Shown: positions 34,329-47,030, counted from the first letter of the stretch. The stretch: 64,000 nucleotides of DNA from Hirundichthys speculiger (GCA_018398805.1 JAGFBZ010000739.1:1-64000), one strand, 5' to 3'. Translations and numbers: made by a program. Notes: a model not told the origin generated them from the letters alone.

Positions 34329-35145
34329 CAGGGATTCCCAAAGTGGGGTGCGCGCACCCCCAGGGGTGCGCAAGCTGCCTCTAGGGGGTGCGCGAGATGA
34401 AAAATGTAATGGCGGTCTGATAATTTTTTTTGTTTTCACACAATAAAGATGTGTAAATAAACATTTCCTTTGTAAAATTTTAAATCAAAAACTGTAATTT
34501 TAATGAATAAATAAATGCAGGCTATTCAAAATGCACGTCATCTTAAAGTGAAGCGTAGAAGAAGAAGTTATATTCTTCTACCACTGCATTTGCACCCAGC
34601 TTGTGGCCTCTACTTTATTCATTCTTGCAAATATGCTCAATTGGCTGAAATCAGGGAAAATATCTTTATTGGAACTTTATTGGAATAGAATTAAAATTAC
34701 TGGCGTTGAAATTTTATTTCCATAACCTGTGTTATGATGGCGGGTGGTGTTAGTTCCACGGTCATTTAAACTTGCTGCAATTTTTGTTCAATGTTCAAAA
34801 TATTCTAACATTTTCCTCAACTTATCTGCTTTCTGCCACTGAGTCTGAGCATGTCATCCATCCTCTTTGCTCTTAAAAGTGGAAGCCTGCGCATAACTTT
34901 GTTTCATTATATTGGAACTGTGTTACAGTGTTTCAGTTTAATTTAAATCCGAGAGCGCATTGTTGTGATTGTGATTATTATGTTATATGTGTGTTCTGGT
35001 CATTTTAGCATGAATAAACATGGCGACTTTAATATGGCTATAATAAAGCTTGTTGCTTTTTTTTAAGGGATGGGGGATCGGGGGTGCGTCAACCCGGCTG
35101 AGACATAGAAGGGGGTGCGCGGCTAAAAAAGTTTGGGAACCGCTG
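34329..35145. mobile_element. hAT MITE, 817 bp, perfect TSD
   Basis: The left end CAGGGATTCCCAAAGTGG and the reversed right end CAGCGGTTCCCAAACTTT are imperfect inverted repeats. Identical 8-bp duplications GCCTAAAG lie at 34321-34328 and 35146-35153. GGGGTGCGCG words are repeated near both ends. No transposase remains. Confidence 0.92.
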
Positions 35146-35399
35146 GCCTAAAGTATGCCAAGAAAATATTCCATCAATATACCAATATACCATTATTACA
35201 CCACCTGAATCATTAATAAAAGGGATCCATATTTTCATATTGTTTATGCCAAAGTCTGCTCCTATCATCTGATTTTTTTTCTTTTTTAAACCTTTGACAT
35301 CAATGTGGTATTTCTGCTCAGAGAACTGTTGCTGACTATAAATTTTCTCTTTTTGGATATTTTCTGTAAAACTCTGAGATGACTGCAGATGAAAATTTG

Positions 35400-35400
<1 letters not shown>

Positions 35401-35479
<79 letters not shown>
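35401..35479. repeat. (TA)n microsatellite
   Basis: About 39 pure TA units. It directly borders the left end of the hAT-like element at 35480, whose right end is also followed by TA-rich DNA. Confidence 0.95.
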
Positions 35480-35482
<3 letters not shown>

Positions 35483-36304
35483 GGCAGTCAGTCGATTACT
35501 TTTTTTTAATCACGATTAATCGAAAGATTTTCATAGTTAACTTGCGATTAATCGCACATCAATCGCATTTATTTATTTATTTTTTTGTTCTATTTATCCA
35601 TCCATCCATCCATTATCTATACTCATTTTGTCCTAAACAGGGTCTCGGGGATCTGCTTTATTTTTTTTTTATTTAAAGCCTTTAGTTTGGAAACCGGAAG
35701 TCCACCAAAGCTGCCGTACTTTTTTTGCAGCTGAATTTATCAATCTTCTTAGTGTATTTTGTCGTAGCTGCTGCTTGACCGCAGTAATTTACTGACGGTC
35801 CCTAAACTCCACGGCAGCAGCGAGGTACTCAGAAGGACATTCAGCGCTGTTCCTTAGAGTTTTAGCCACACTCACTGAGCTTGGAGGGTTGATGACACTT
35901 GTGAAATGTCTGGCATACTTATATCTACAAAATGATACCAACCTGGATGAAATCGGTGCAGTTTTAATGACGCTATTAAAGTTTAAAAAGAAAAAAAAAA
36001 CAGTAAATGTTGGATGTGAATCTAACTTTACCGTGCCCTGCAGTGGTAACTCAATTCACAGCGACAGTAAATACAAATAACCTTTTTCTTCTCAACAGAC
36101 CCATTTGGCAGCACCTTAAAGCTAAACTTGCCGTTCATAAGATCCTTTTCTGTCACTATGTCTGTCCCACATGTTAACTGTAAATACACTTATTGGCTGA
36201 GGGCCATATTTACAGAAACGTGTGTGAAAAAATAGTGGCATTAAAGAGAATTTCCATAAATGCTTTATTAAAGCGCTATTAACGCGCTAACTTTGACAGC
36301 CCTA
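35480..36304. mobile_element. hAT-like element inserted in a TA microsatellite
   Basis: The left end TAGGGCAGTCA and reversed right end TAGGGCTGTCAAAGTTAGCG match over 11 bp with one difference. CGATTAATCG and AACGCG words occur near the ends, as in other fish hAT families. Both flanks are ATATATAT, so an 8-bp duplication is possible but cannot be proved. A reversed SINE tail (35595-35660) lies within. Confidence 0.65.
35595..35660 (-). repeat. SINE 3' tail fragment, reversed
   Basis: CCATCCATCCATCCATTATC followed by CCTAAACAGGGTCTCGG is the reverse of the tail of the tRNA-like SINE seen at 52495-52810. Only the tail is present. Confidence 0.5.
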
Positions 36305-36345
36305 ATATATATATCTATAAATATCTATATATATGGATATATATA

Positions 36346-36685
36346 TTGTGATCGTGCGATTAATCGTGATTAATCGCATGATTTCCCTGATATATCAAGA
36401 TTAATCACACTGTATACGCAAAATCAAATGGTGAATTCAAAAGTAGTGTAAACTGCACTTTTATTTCAATGTTCAGCTGCCATATGAACTAAAGTGCCAT
36501 AACATTTGTTGTGCAAAAACTTTTAACATCAGCACTTGTCAGTAACACATATTCAGTGTAAATCTCATCTTAAAAAATGTAAAATAAAATAAAGCTTATT
36601 TCCACTGCCAGGGCATTAATGTCATCCTGTTTTTTTAATGAAAAATAAAAAAAAGTCCAACCAACAAAATAAAATAATGCTCGGT
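36346..36685 (-). mobile_element. hAT (TAGGGCTGGGCAA family), reversed partial copy A
   Basis: This segment is the reverse complement of the right-hand part of 47039-49450: GCGATTAATCGTGATTAATC, CATATGAACTAAAGTGCCAT, GTCAGTAACACATAT and GGGCATTAATGTCATCCTG all occur there inverted. The terminal TAGGGC end is lost into the TA-rich DNA at 36305-36345. No coding capacity. Confidence 0.8.
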
Positions 36686-38574
36686 TTGAACTCCAGCAGT
36701 CGTCTTGAACGTGCCTTCATGCCTAAGGGCTGAGCTGCTCCTATGTGACTGGCCGATTACGCATTTTCACCCAGCCGAACGGATGCGTCTAATGAAGTGT
36801 CCAGTGAGTGTAGTTGTAACTTCGTGTCGGTGCTGTTTGGTGGTAAGCCGGTGGTGTTCAAAGGCTGCCTGCTGCTTATGAGAGTGGTGACAATGGGGAC
36901 ACTAAAGCTGTCCAGAGATATGAGGACATCTGCGGAGACGGATGGCTACTCTTTGTGGGTTTTATCACCCTGAGCAACACAGAATAAACCTCGTTATGTT
37001 GGCAATGATAAAAAGGTCGAAGTACATCTTCCTTTTCTACCTGATAAAAGTTTGGATGCCTCTGCATGATGGATATCATGACTTTCTATAAATAACGTGG
37101 CCGGGCCTGGATCTGAGCAGAACATCATTAAAATACATTCAAAGGAGAAGTGCACTCGAGCAGGTTGTTTGTATTCCAGAGGTGCCAGCGCCTGGCATTG
37201 GACTGTGGCTCCCCATGAATGCCTGAAGAAACTTAGAGCATGTTTTATTCATAGCGCATTTCCTAAATGTAATAGAGGGGGAAAAGTACATACTGTACAC
37301 AAACTTATAAAATAACAAAGACAACACAAAAAAATCAACTTCTCCTTACACATGCTTTGATGAAATAAATATGAATGAGTCGAAGTGTTCAATTTTATCA
37401 GTTGTGATTACTTTTATTGTACCAGGATGTTGTGTATGTGAGAGTCAATGTGGCCCCGGAGACACGGCTCTGCAGCAGGAACTCGCTTTCATTGTTTCCT
37501 GTCCACGGACACGTCCTGTCAGTGCAAAAGGGCCACAGATGTGCAAGATGCAACATTTTAGATGAGATCAAAATAAATCCAGAATTTTTCTAAATTACGT
37601 TTAGGCTCAGAGGCTGTTACTCTCAAGCATCCCTCTCGATATGACTTGATATTATCGATCCCATCTGATTGCAATCTATGTTATTCTTTCACAGAGTTCT
37701 TCCCATTTCAGGAATAACATTCCCTAACTCTATAGAGGACATGAGGAGGGGGTTGCAGTTCATGCTTTGTTGTAAAGCAGTAGAGTTGAAAATCTGAGGC
37801 CATGGTTTGTGTCCTGTGTCTGCTGTGCTAAAGGTTTTGAGAAACTAAAATGTATGACTGCATGAGAATTTGTTTATTTAAATATTTTTATTATGCTCAG
37901 GTGGTGTTTTTTTCATATGCTTGAAGACATATGAGTGAAACAAACTGTAAACTCTATTTCCAAGCAGTTAAAAATAAACACGGTATTATGATATATATTG
38001 GCTTCCTCATTCATTTGTGGAATTAAATCAGATATGAATCAGAAACATGCAGTTGTACCTTCAGTGGAAGAAGATGAATGTGGGTTTGTTTTTGACACTG
38101 GTGGGAGACATACCAACTCTCACTGGTTTACATCACTGGAAATACTGGCGAAGGATATAAACACTGGTGGACAGGCTCTCCTCTTTCCTCTCAACTTTAA
38201 AGTCCTTTCCTGATCATGTCGTAACGCGATGATTTAGATCAATGACCTTTTCTTGTGTCTTTAGTTAGTAGCCTTGTTAGTAGCCAAGCCTATTTATCGT
38301 TCACATTGTTTCCTCGACTGGTAACCAGTGTAAATGCAGATTATTATTGGTTAGGGGTCACTTTTACTGATTATGGAAGAAACTGGCCAATGGCCAAATA
38401 TGCCATCAAAGACCTACAGTTTTTTTTTCTTTTCTTAATTGACTCAATAAAACTATAGAAACATACCAGAAGGTTAAATGGCACACAAATACTTAACGGC
38501 ATGACACAGGCACAGAGATGATGAAGACAATAAAACAAGAAGTATACAGGAAAAACTGAGTTGGATCATGACAG
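36686..38574. other. No gene recognised
   Basis: No exon with plausible splice sites and no repeat family was recognised. Overlapping short frames at 37097-37327 lack domains. Confidence 0.4.
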
Positions 38575-39410
38575 ACAATTCAATTCAATTTTATTTGTAT
38601 AGTGTCTGTTACAATGTCAATTGTCTCTAGGCGCTTTACAGAGACTTTTATAAAATTATAAAATTAAATCCTAAACAAGAATAATGGAAGGTTAAAAACT
38701 ACCACAGCGGGAGAAAAAAAACTAAAACTTAAAGCCAAACAGTGGCAAGAAAAAACTCCACTTTAAGAGGAAGAAACCTTGATCAGGACCTGGATCATAT
38801 GGGGGGACCTTCCTGATGAAGACCAGCCGGGTAAAGAAAGAAAAAGAGAGGAGAGACAGGACAGAGAGAGGATGGAGGACAGAGAGAGGAGAGCACACAA
38901 ATGACTAAATGAAATGACTATATAAACAGATGCAGGTAGCAACACTGAGGTGAGATGGTCAGAGGACTAGATCACCCGTCACCACGCCAGCCGACACCCC
39001 GAACACATCTACACCCACAGGTGGAGGTAAACGCTGGGATGGACAGAGGAGGGAACTGCAAGTCAGCATGAAACTCAGGAAACTCTGGCCTGCAAATATA
39101 CAGTAAGAAAACAGAAAAAAGGAGCAAAACAGCACAACAAACTACAAGAAAGAAAATGGAGCACAGTTACAGTAACAAAGTGCTCCTAATTAATAATGGA
39201 ATGAGCTGGAGGAGGAAAAAGGGAGAAGGAAAGGGAGGCAAAGAAAGAAGAGCGGTGGAGACACCACTCAGCAGATCATGTTGGCGTCCCCCTGCAGCGT
39301 AGGCCTATAGCAGCATAACTATGACGAAGCTGTGATTAAGAGGAACCTACTCTAACCTTAGCTCCTACAACTATGGCTATAACTATTTGGGGGTCAACCC
39401 TGTTATGTGT
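38575..39410 (-). mobile_element. L2-like LINE 3' tail, long copy
   Basis: Read on the minus strand, it ends in an ATAAAATTGAATTGAATTG tail preceded by GTAAAGCGCCTAGAGAC, the typical 3' end of a fish LINE family. It shares AGTGGCAAGAAAAAACTCC and GGTGGAGACACC-type blocks with 2818-3138 and 41857-41999. CTATAGCAGCATAACTATG near 39310 links it to the ORF-proximal part seen at 13044-13264. No ORF remains in this copy. Confidence 0.6.
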
Positions 39411-40539
39411 CAAACACCTAACGGCTGTGAAGAAAAACCAAGAGAAATGTGCAAGAGAAAAACAATTCCAAACTTTCATGGGAACTAAACATTAAACTGA
39501 TTAAAATGAAAGAGAAAACTCCATGATAAAACTTGACCAATTTGTTCATCTTGTTTGAGGCTGACGTTTCAGGGCGACTGAGAACAGCATTTATTTTCAT
39601 TAATGGCCCGTAATTATCTGCGTGCTAATGCAGTCAAGTGGAAGCGTCAGCGCGTCTACAAGTTTCACCTCAGCTCGGGGTGCGAGTCTCAACTGTTTTG
39701 CTCTTCTCTCTGACATACGTTGTGTAATCGTGTTTTTAACGTGTCTCTCCGGTCATTAACTCGGCTTCAGCTCATGGTGTCACACCTCTAACTGCCTGGC
39801 TTTTACTCTGCGACCCGTACGGGGCATGAAGCGACCTGAGAGTGCTGTGGAGGACCATATCTGTCACAAGGAAAAGCAATTACGACATGGAATGACCAAA
39901 GCAGACACAAATGACAGTGAGGAGAGAAGCCGTGCGGTTTAAACACTAGTGGTTTGTTGTGAGTCGATGATGATTTGTATTATGTAAGGTCGTAATTTTT
40001 TATTATTCCACTTGCATAGGTCATTTCCAGCCTCTGTTAAATCAACAGCTGCCTTTCTCCAGGTGAAGGCGGTATCCTTCCCTTTAGACTACTCAATGAG
40101 TGTTATGTAGACAAATATATACTGGACTCATTATAATAAAAAAATAATGTTTTCAGGCACTTCTTGAGTCATTTTCTTACTAGCACAAATGGGATCACAT
40201 TTTTGTTAAATACCTAATTAAAAGTGCCTTTCAACATTTTTCTCCAAACAAAAAAAAAATAAAAATGCCGAGCCGATTATCTGCTATTTTCAAATTAATC
40301 ATGTTATTTTTTTGCAACACAGTTCATATATTTGTCTTGTGCCTACAGTTATTGTATTTTCCCTTATATGTTATTCTACACACAATACGTACTACCCACG
40401 CTGTAGTTTATGTTCCTTTTATAAAAAGAGTCTGTCTACTGGATCGTCAGCTTAGTTTTCTTCATAGCGATCCATGATCCGCGTGGTCATCGTCATCATG
40501 GCAACATGGAGAACGAAGATCTGTTCTCCTCCCTCTAGG
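39411..40539. other. No gene recognised
   Basis: AT-rich DNA with no recognised exon or repeat. Confidence 0.4.
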
Positions 40540-40830
40540 TATTCTCCCTCTGGGCTTGCTGTGTCATGGTCTGGGGCGGCCATGACAGCCATTTTGGTTT
40601 CTTTTATGTTCCGTGTTAAGTTGGCGTCAATCCGTGTCTTTTGTGTTACCTGTTTCCTGTTTTACTTTGAAGGTCTGTCTTGTCTCCGTTGTTTTCAGTT
40701 TTGCTTCCTTTCCTCTTGTTATCCTGATTGTCTGCACCTGCATCTTGTTTGTTGACCTGTGTATTTAAGTCTTGTCATCTCCCCTGTCTGTGCTGGTCTG
40801 TTGTCTTCATGTCTATGGGTTTCTCTACTG
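40540..40830 (+). repeat. Probable fish retroelement 3'-region fragment
   Basis: The run GGCTTGCTGTGTCATGGTC, then ACCTGTTTCCTGTTTTACTTT, CACCTGCATCTTG and GTGTATTTAAGTCTTGTC resembles the untranslated region of a dispersed fish retroelement. Neither end could be defined. Confidence 0.4.
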
Positions 40831-40989
40831 GTTCGTTTTTTGTCGTCAGTTTTTTGTAGATTCAGTGGTAACTTTTCACAATCCATCATGGGGCATTTTG
40901 AATCCACTATATACTCAATGATATTTAAAATTTCACTATTGATGTGTGAGATTGTTGGTACAGAAGTTATAAAGGCAAATCAGCCTGTG

Positions 40990-41700
40990 TTGATTTATGA
41001 TTCGACTGAATGCTTTACTGAATTAAACGGATCAAAAGTCTCATCATGGAAAAGAAAATATTGTATCTTTAACTTAATATTTTGTCGCACAGCCTCAAGC
41101 AGCAGTCACTGCCACCAAGAGACTTCTGTATCTGCCAACAAACTGCTCTCGATGTCTAAGGTTTAAGGCGTCACCTTCCCCACGCTGTATTTTTTCACAT
41201 CGTAAATCTCTGCACAATCGAAATCAGAGCTCTTGGCGGAGCTTTAGAGAACAGCCCAGAGTTTTTCCATCAGTCATTTGTAAGTGCCTTTTAGCTTTGT
41301 GTTTTCGGGTATTGTGTTGGAGGAAACGCAACCTCTAAGAGAGGCTGAACTCGCTGACTCTAAGCAGCTCAGTTTCTCCATCTGTGAACACGCGTAGACC
41401 CGATATGACTTGCTGAAAAGCACCAGTTATGTCTCATCAGTCCAAATAACATCTTCACAGAAACTTTGGGCCCATCATTTCACCACATCCAGTTCTTCCT
41501 TTTGTGTATTTTTCGTTTGGAAGTCCTTCTGGATCGTCTTCTGTGAAACCAGTTGTTGCTCAGAAATGCGATGGATGGTCCAACCAGACAACTGGAGTTC
41601 AGCTTCGTTGTCTTTGGATCTTTCCATTAGCTCTTTGTCCACCATCCACACGATCTCTCTGATCAAGCTAAGGTTGCATCTTCTCTACTGCGCCCCCATC
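40990..41700 (-). mobile_element. Tc1/mariner-like transposase relic
   Basis: Minus-strand frames encode LVSQKTIQKDFQTKN, then WAQSFCEDVIWTDET, with an in-frame stop before the tryptophan. The second peptide matches the WA...VIWSDE motif of Tc1-type DDE transposases that holds the first catalytic aspartate of the core. The downstream part (to about 40990) is too decayed to read. No terminal repeats were found. Confidence 0.5.
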
Positions 41701-41856
41701 TGGTGTCTGAGCGAAGTAGTTTTAATGACAGTCCTCATTCTACACGTGAATGTGTTTACAAGCCAGTAAATAGAACCGGAAGAAAACTTAAGATATAACA
41801 AATGAGACCTTTACACAATATATAAAGCCTACAGTTAGTCTAAATAACAGTGTGTA

Positions 41857-41999
41857 GGGGCTAATAGTTATAGCTATAGTTATAGGAGCTAAGACTAGAG
41901 CAGGGTCGTCTTAATCACAGCTTCGTCATAGTTATGCTATAGGCCTACGCTGCAGGGGGACGCCAACATGATCTGCTGAGCGGTCTCCACCGCTCTTCT
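41857..41999 (+). repeat. L2-like LINE tail fragment, opposite orientation
   Basis: Bases such as GCTTCGTCATAGTTATGCTA and TGATCTGCTGAGCGGT are the reverse complement of 39240-39380. The two copies lie 2.5 kb apart in inverted order. Confidence 0.75.
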
Positions 42000-44289
42000 C
42001 CCCTTGAAATTGAAAATATGCGATATATAATTTCATGAGACCTCGCCTCAATTTACTGTTCATATGTGACATAATATCACAAAGTTATACGCGGCTCTCG
42101 CGAGAGGAGTACTGTCCTGGGCTTCAGACGCTGCTTTGTCGCTTTCTGCTGACAGCAGGTCCAGATGGGTCTGAGAGCTCAGTAATAGTTTCTGAAAATA
42201 TTCAAACATTCTGCTGTAAGGCACCAAAACTGATATTTTACCATGATAGTTATTTTGTTCTGCTTTAAATGGGCTGAAGAAGGCATCAGAACCATAGATG
42301 ATGCTAAAGAAATGCTGAAATGATGCGAAGAAACAAGCCTACAATAAAGTAGCAAAGTAACCCAAACTGAAAATATCACAAAGGAAATTGATGCTCAACC
42401 AGCTACCCGACATGCATTTTTAGACACGGCTGCAGGAAACCACTGGTCACATACCGAAGGCGTACACGAAACAACAGATTTTAATGTAAGATTTCTTTTT
42501 CGGGAGAAAGGGGGCATTGTTTTAACGAGCTGTGAGGGGAACCGACAAATCTGTCTGTACATTCAGACAACACCACAAATGTCTCTATAGTCTTCCTTCC
42601 CTAACACCTCCACCAGCCTAACCTTCATCCCCCTAATCTAACACCCCCAATTCACACTCACTTTCCACCTATGCACCTCTTCTATTTTCATCCTCTCGTT
42701 TAGATAAATCTGAATAGATTCAGCACTCAATACATGGTCCAAAGATTCTTACTAAACTGAAGCTTCAACATCATTTATCACCTTTTTTTTTTCCCTTTAA
42801 CAAAAGGTGAAATATTGGAGAATTATTCAAAAAAAAAAAAAAGAACATGTCAGGAGCATGTATTACTCCTTTAGTCCCTCCTTCGTCAGCCTCTTGTTTC
42901 TGTTTAATCCCGTTGGCTATAGTCTGGGACGTCAATGAAAAATGTAACATTTTTGGAGGCCATGCTTCCAAGTCATAAGTCTCATAAAATCTGCTTCTCT
43001 TCAGTTCATTTTTCTCACTTCACAATGAGTCTTACTCATTACAGAAGATCTTTACAATGATATGGATTTATAATAACGGGAAGGCGAGATGATACCACGG
43101 TAGCAGGAAAAAGTGGGCTACAGTAACTTCTAATGTAGCACCTTTTCTGATCATGTACTGGTCAAAAACCTGAAGGACATCAGCTCTTGAGGGAGTTTGT
43201 TCCCATGACAGCCTGGGAGGGTCACCATCCACGAGGCCACGGGTATCAGTTTAAAGTTCAGAGGTTTGATAACCATCAAATGAGTGTCACCTGAACTCTA
43301 TTAACCCTCCTGTGTCTTCTGTCCTTGGTGTTTGTCAGCTGGAAGAGGTGTGCTGCTGATCACCCACAGTGGAACACTTGAATTTTTAATATAAGCAGAT
43401 TTTGACCCCTTAAGGTTAGATAAGAGAAGTCCTCCTTTTGATTGTGTGCTGTTTTCTGGTTCAAGTCACTAATACTGGAGGACCGCGAGGTCACATGATG
43501 GAGAGATTGTATTAAATTATGAGTCCTGGGGGTCAATTAAAATGTCAAACTTTGTTGACGCAGCAACACACCCAGGAATGAAAAGCCGGCTCTATTCGTG
43601 TAGCACATTTTATATGCAGGATCGAAAAAAAAAAAAAGAAAAAAGAAGATGCAAAGGGGTTTAAAAAAAAAAAACAGAACAACAGAATAAGCAGCATGAA
43701 ATTAAATAAAAGAAAAACACTGAACATGCAGCAAAGTCAAAAGAATAATGCCTTCATCGTTTTTGGAATTCAAAACATCCAATACATAAAAAGCAGCCGG
43801 TGTTGGCAGACATTAAAATTACATTATGTTGTCTTTCAGAATTTTAACACCCAAACCCACTGAAGTCTCTGCAGTGATGTGTACAATCCCATACTGCACG
43901 GTACCTGCCAAGACATGCAAGACGAGACAACAGCAGTGAAGCTGACAAACAAAGCAATTTGTTGTTTTATCTTGTGTAACATGTCAATTTGAAGGTCTGT
44001 TGATTTTTTTGTTATGATGCCTTTTTTTTTGCCAGGTTTCACACAAACCCTGTTGCCAGATGAGAGCACGCAGTGGTGTGTCAGCCTCACTGGAATCACT
44101 AATACCTTTAAAGAACAGCTTTTCTTTCTTCCTCAACAGTAGAGATTACAGCATGATTCAGATTAGGTAAAAGTAGAGCCAGCAGACAAGGCAAGGCCAG
44201 CAGCTGCTGGTGAGCATTAGTACGGGTTAGTGCCCTCGGATGACAGATGGATATTGTTCTTATATTTGAGCCATTCTTGCAAATTTACT
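42000..44289. other. No gene recognised
   Basis: Includes A/T-runs near 42781-42790, 42830-42842 and 43660-43672. No exon or TE family was recognised. Confidence 0.4.
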
Positions 44290-44578
44290 CCAAGATCAAG
44301 CTGAGTATGTTAATGTTCTAGTACATGACACCACGGTGTGGCTTGTCTGGAAGGGTTGGGAACATGGAAGCTTGACTGAGGTTCACAGAATTGCACGTGA
44401 GCAGACCACTGGACCTCTGGAATAATTATCCTATGGATAGATGGGACTGAAGTGGAGTTATTTGGCCGTATTCGGCATTCTCACTGTCAACAGTGGTGGT
44501 GGTGGAGTGATGATTATGGCTTGTTTAGCAGCCACATGGACCTGGGGTCAACCATGAGCTCCTCTGTATTCCAGAGAA
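44290..44578 (+). mobile_element. Tc1-like transposase relic, part 1
   Basis: Plus-strand bases around 44435-44580 read GTEVELFGR, then a GGGV-type glycine run region (TGGTGGTGGTGGAGTG), and STMSSSVFQRTL. This is the block D-ETKVELFG...HGGGSVMIWG...STMNSSVYQ of fish Tc1 transposases, with frameshifts. It is cut at 44586 by a hAT element and resumes at 45646. Confidence 0.65.
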
Positions 44579-44586
44579 CTCTGGAC

Positions 44587-45637
44587 CAGCGGTTCCCAAC
44601 TTTTGTTGCACCACGGACCGGTTTAATGTTACGCTATATTTTCACAGACTGGTCTGAAAAATGTGTCGCAGAAAAATATAACAAAATAAAATGATGCAAC
44701 CGGCATAAAAACTGTGGTATTTTCTATATATTATAATAAATGTAAATCTACTGTCTATTCACGTGCAACTTTATTAGAAGCGTCCTCGTAACAACAGAAC
44801 ATCAGTGACATCGTCTCCGTGCAAAGACACTCTCCGAAGATGTTTGTCTTTTACTCATTTTGTCAGCTTTAAACATGTCACATGACCGAGACGCAGGTCT
44901 TTAAGTCTTGTTGTATGTCCAGTTCCTCCCTTAACCCTCAATCTCAAAAATGAGCACTCCTGTGAAGTGCAAGTGCTGTCCCGATTCTTAGAAAGTCAAG
45001 ATAATGGACAAGTTTGAGGGCTGTATTGCCCTCAATATTGAGATTCTCCAGCACCTTGGGAGTAGGGGCTACCCAGAAGGCATTGCGTATTTTCGCCAAG
45101 ACATCTACGAAAAGGATGGTGCTGAAAAAAGCTAGCTGCAAATGTAAAAATGTTACAAAACCATCTCATTGTCTTCATTTTTTATATATATTTTATATTT
45201 CAGACTGTGGGGGGCGGCCTTACGCCAAAGCTACGTACAGTCTGTCAAGAAAACGACGACGACGAAGAAGACGCAGAAGAAGAATAAGATAATATAAATA
45301 TATATAACGAAGACAGTAAGATAGTTTCATAACATTTCTATTTTTATTAACTACGAAAATACATACATTTGTAGCAACCCTAACCTAACCCTAACCTTCG
45401 AGGGCCGAGATTGAGGGTTAAGGCCGAGGGTTGAGAATGAGAGTTAAGGGAGGAATTGGAATTGGCCCCAAGTCTTAGACGGATGTAATGGAGAGAATCT
45501 GGTCTTTTTTTAAATGAAACATTTAGACTTAGATAATAAATCAAACGGTAATAATGGAAGTGATTTATTTTTCTCTGTGGCCTGGTACCAAATAAACCAT
45601 GGGTATCAGGCCGGGGCCCCGGGGTTAGGGACACCTG
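44587..45637. mobile_element. hAT element, 1051 bp, inserted in the Tc1 relic
   Basis: The left end CAGCGGTTCCCAACTTTTG and reversed right end CAGGTGTCCCTAACCCCGG are imperfect inverted repeats. The flanking 8-mers CTCTGGAC and CTCTAGGG agree at 6 of 8, a decayed duplication. The insertion splits one Tc1 reading frame, which gives independent proof of its limits. It contains a further inverted-repeat pair at 44919-45459. Confidence 0.8.
44919..45459. mobile_element. Inner element with TTCCTCCCTTAACCCTCAATCT-type ends
   Basis: Bases starting CCAGTTCCTCCCTTAACC at 44919 recur inverted ending at 45459 (CCAATTCCTCCCTTAACT), about 27 bp with few mismatches. No clear target duplication was found. 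The right half carries a CGACGACGACGAAGAAG simple repeat. It may be a separate nested transposon or subterminal repeats of the surrounding hAT element. Confidence 0.55.
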
Positions 45638-45645
45638 CTCTAGGG

Positions 45646-45725
45646 CTTAAAGTTTATCAGAGCAGGGAAATTACCCAAAGCACAGCAGCAAATCTACATC
45701 AAGATGGCTGAAAAATGAATAACAG
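45646..45725 (+). mobile_element. Tc1-like transposase relic, part 2
   Basis: Plus-strand codons read GNYPKHSSKSTSRWLKNE after the hAT insertion. The family motif is DNDPKH(T/S)SKST; both aspartates are changed here (D to G and D to Y), so the catalytic site is lost as well as the frame being split. Confidence 0.7.
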
Positions 45726-47030
45726 TGAAAGCTGTCGAGACTCAAGTCAAATAGAGGCTCCTCTATTTTCTCCTCCATTGTGACTTTGCTTCAGATTTTC
45801 AGGAGGGAAAATAGTCTGGACTCCACAAGATAAACTGACCAGTTTTGTCCCGATCTTGTGTCCAGCTTCAGTCAACAGACATTTACATGCTCAACCCTCC
45901 CGAAACGAATTACAACACAACACATGTGAGTGTGTTTTCCGAATCTAAATGTTGATGAATCGTGCAAAGTGTTCCATAAACTTTACAAGGCTTGCTAAAA
46001 ATTCGACCGTATCATAAATATTCAGTGCCATCTTGTCTGAGCACATGCGAAACAAAAGCTATTTGTCACCCCAGCAGGAAGCATCTCCGTCACACACACA
46101 CATCCAAAACAGACTTATAAATTCAGCAGTTAGTCAGACAATAGGAGCCAGCCAGGGAGTCCTGCTGTGCGTTGAGATAGGTGGGCGATGACAGCGCTGT
46201 GACAGCTTGAAAGTTTTTTTTTTTTCTCTCCCTAATGTGGCCTACCACACCAATCTGCGTTGCTCGCTCAGCCTCACGTTCTGTTTCTCCAAGTAGTAAA
46301 GGAGGAGCCATGCCTGTTGCGCTATAAATCATTTTAATGTCAATAAAATGTTGTTCATAGTCATGTAATTGTTTAAAAAAAAAAAAAAAAAAAAGATGTT
46401 TTGAGTTAACACAATTTTCAGAGCTGTAGCGTTTTTGCTTTAAGGGAAGAGTTTATTCTCACATTTTACAATCTTCCATTACAAGTATGATGCAAGATCT
46501 GGCTCAGATATTCATGTGTTGTTTAGATATGTCAGTAAAGTACTGGAAGCAGCTTCTTATGTTTATTAACAACTAACAAGAAGACTTTAAAAAGAGGATT
46601 TGGGCACTGGGAGCTCTCAGATCTTCCTCTGTCCCCCCTCAGGCAAAATATACGAAAAATGTATAAAAGGCAGAGCCAGCGAGTGATCACAGTTTTTTTT
46701 TTTTTTTTTTTTTTAAGAAACTGTCATCTTTTGATCCTTAATTAAGCAGATTTAGCAGGTTTTGAACGTACGCGGAGGAGAGAATTTCTGCGGCGACAGA
46801 TGCCTGATGGGAAAAGCCAAGCATCTTTTACAATGAAACATGGAAAATGACTAATTGTTGGTCTGTGTGGGTATGAATGCTCACTTTTACGTGACAGAGG
46901 AGAGGAAGGAAAGCAACAAAAAAAAAAAAAAAACTGGGCCTGTGCAGCTTTCTGCAACATGACCATTAGGTGGAAGGGGATTTACAATAAGCGCAGCTGT
47001 TGAGCTATTTGTGGGAGGAAAAAAAAAAAC
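45726..47030. other. No gene recognised
   Basis: Contains A/T-runs near 46375-46394, 46694-46714 and 46918-46932. No exon or TE family was recognised. Confidence 0.4.

Noticed and set aside
45014..45292. 92-codon frame ending in an arginine run
   Set aside because: Lies inside a transposon with the arginines coming from a CGA/AGA simple repeat.
45375..45395. CCCTAACC-type words as an interstitial telomere
   Set aside because: Only about two to three imperfect units; they belong to the inner transposon's end region.
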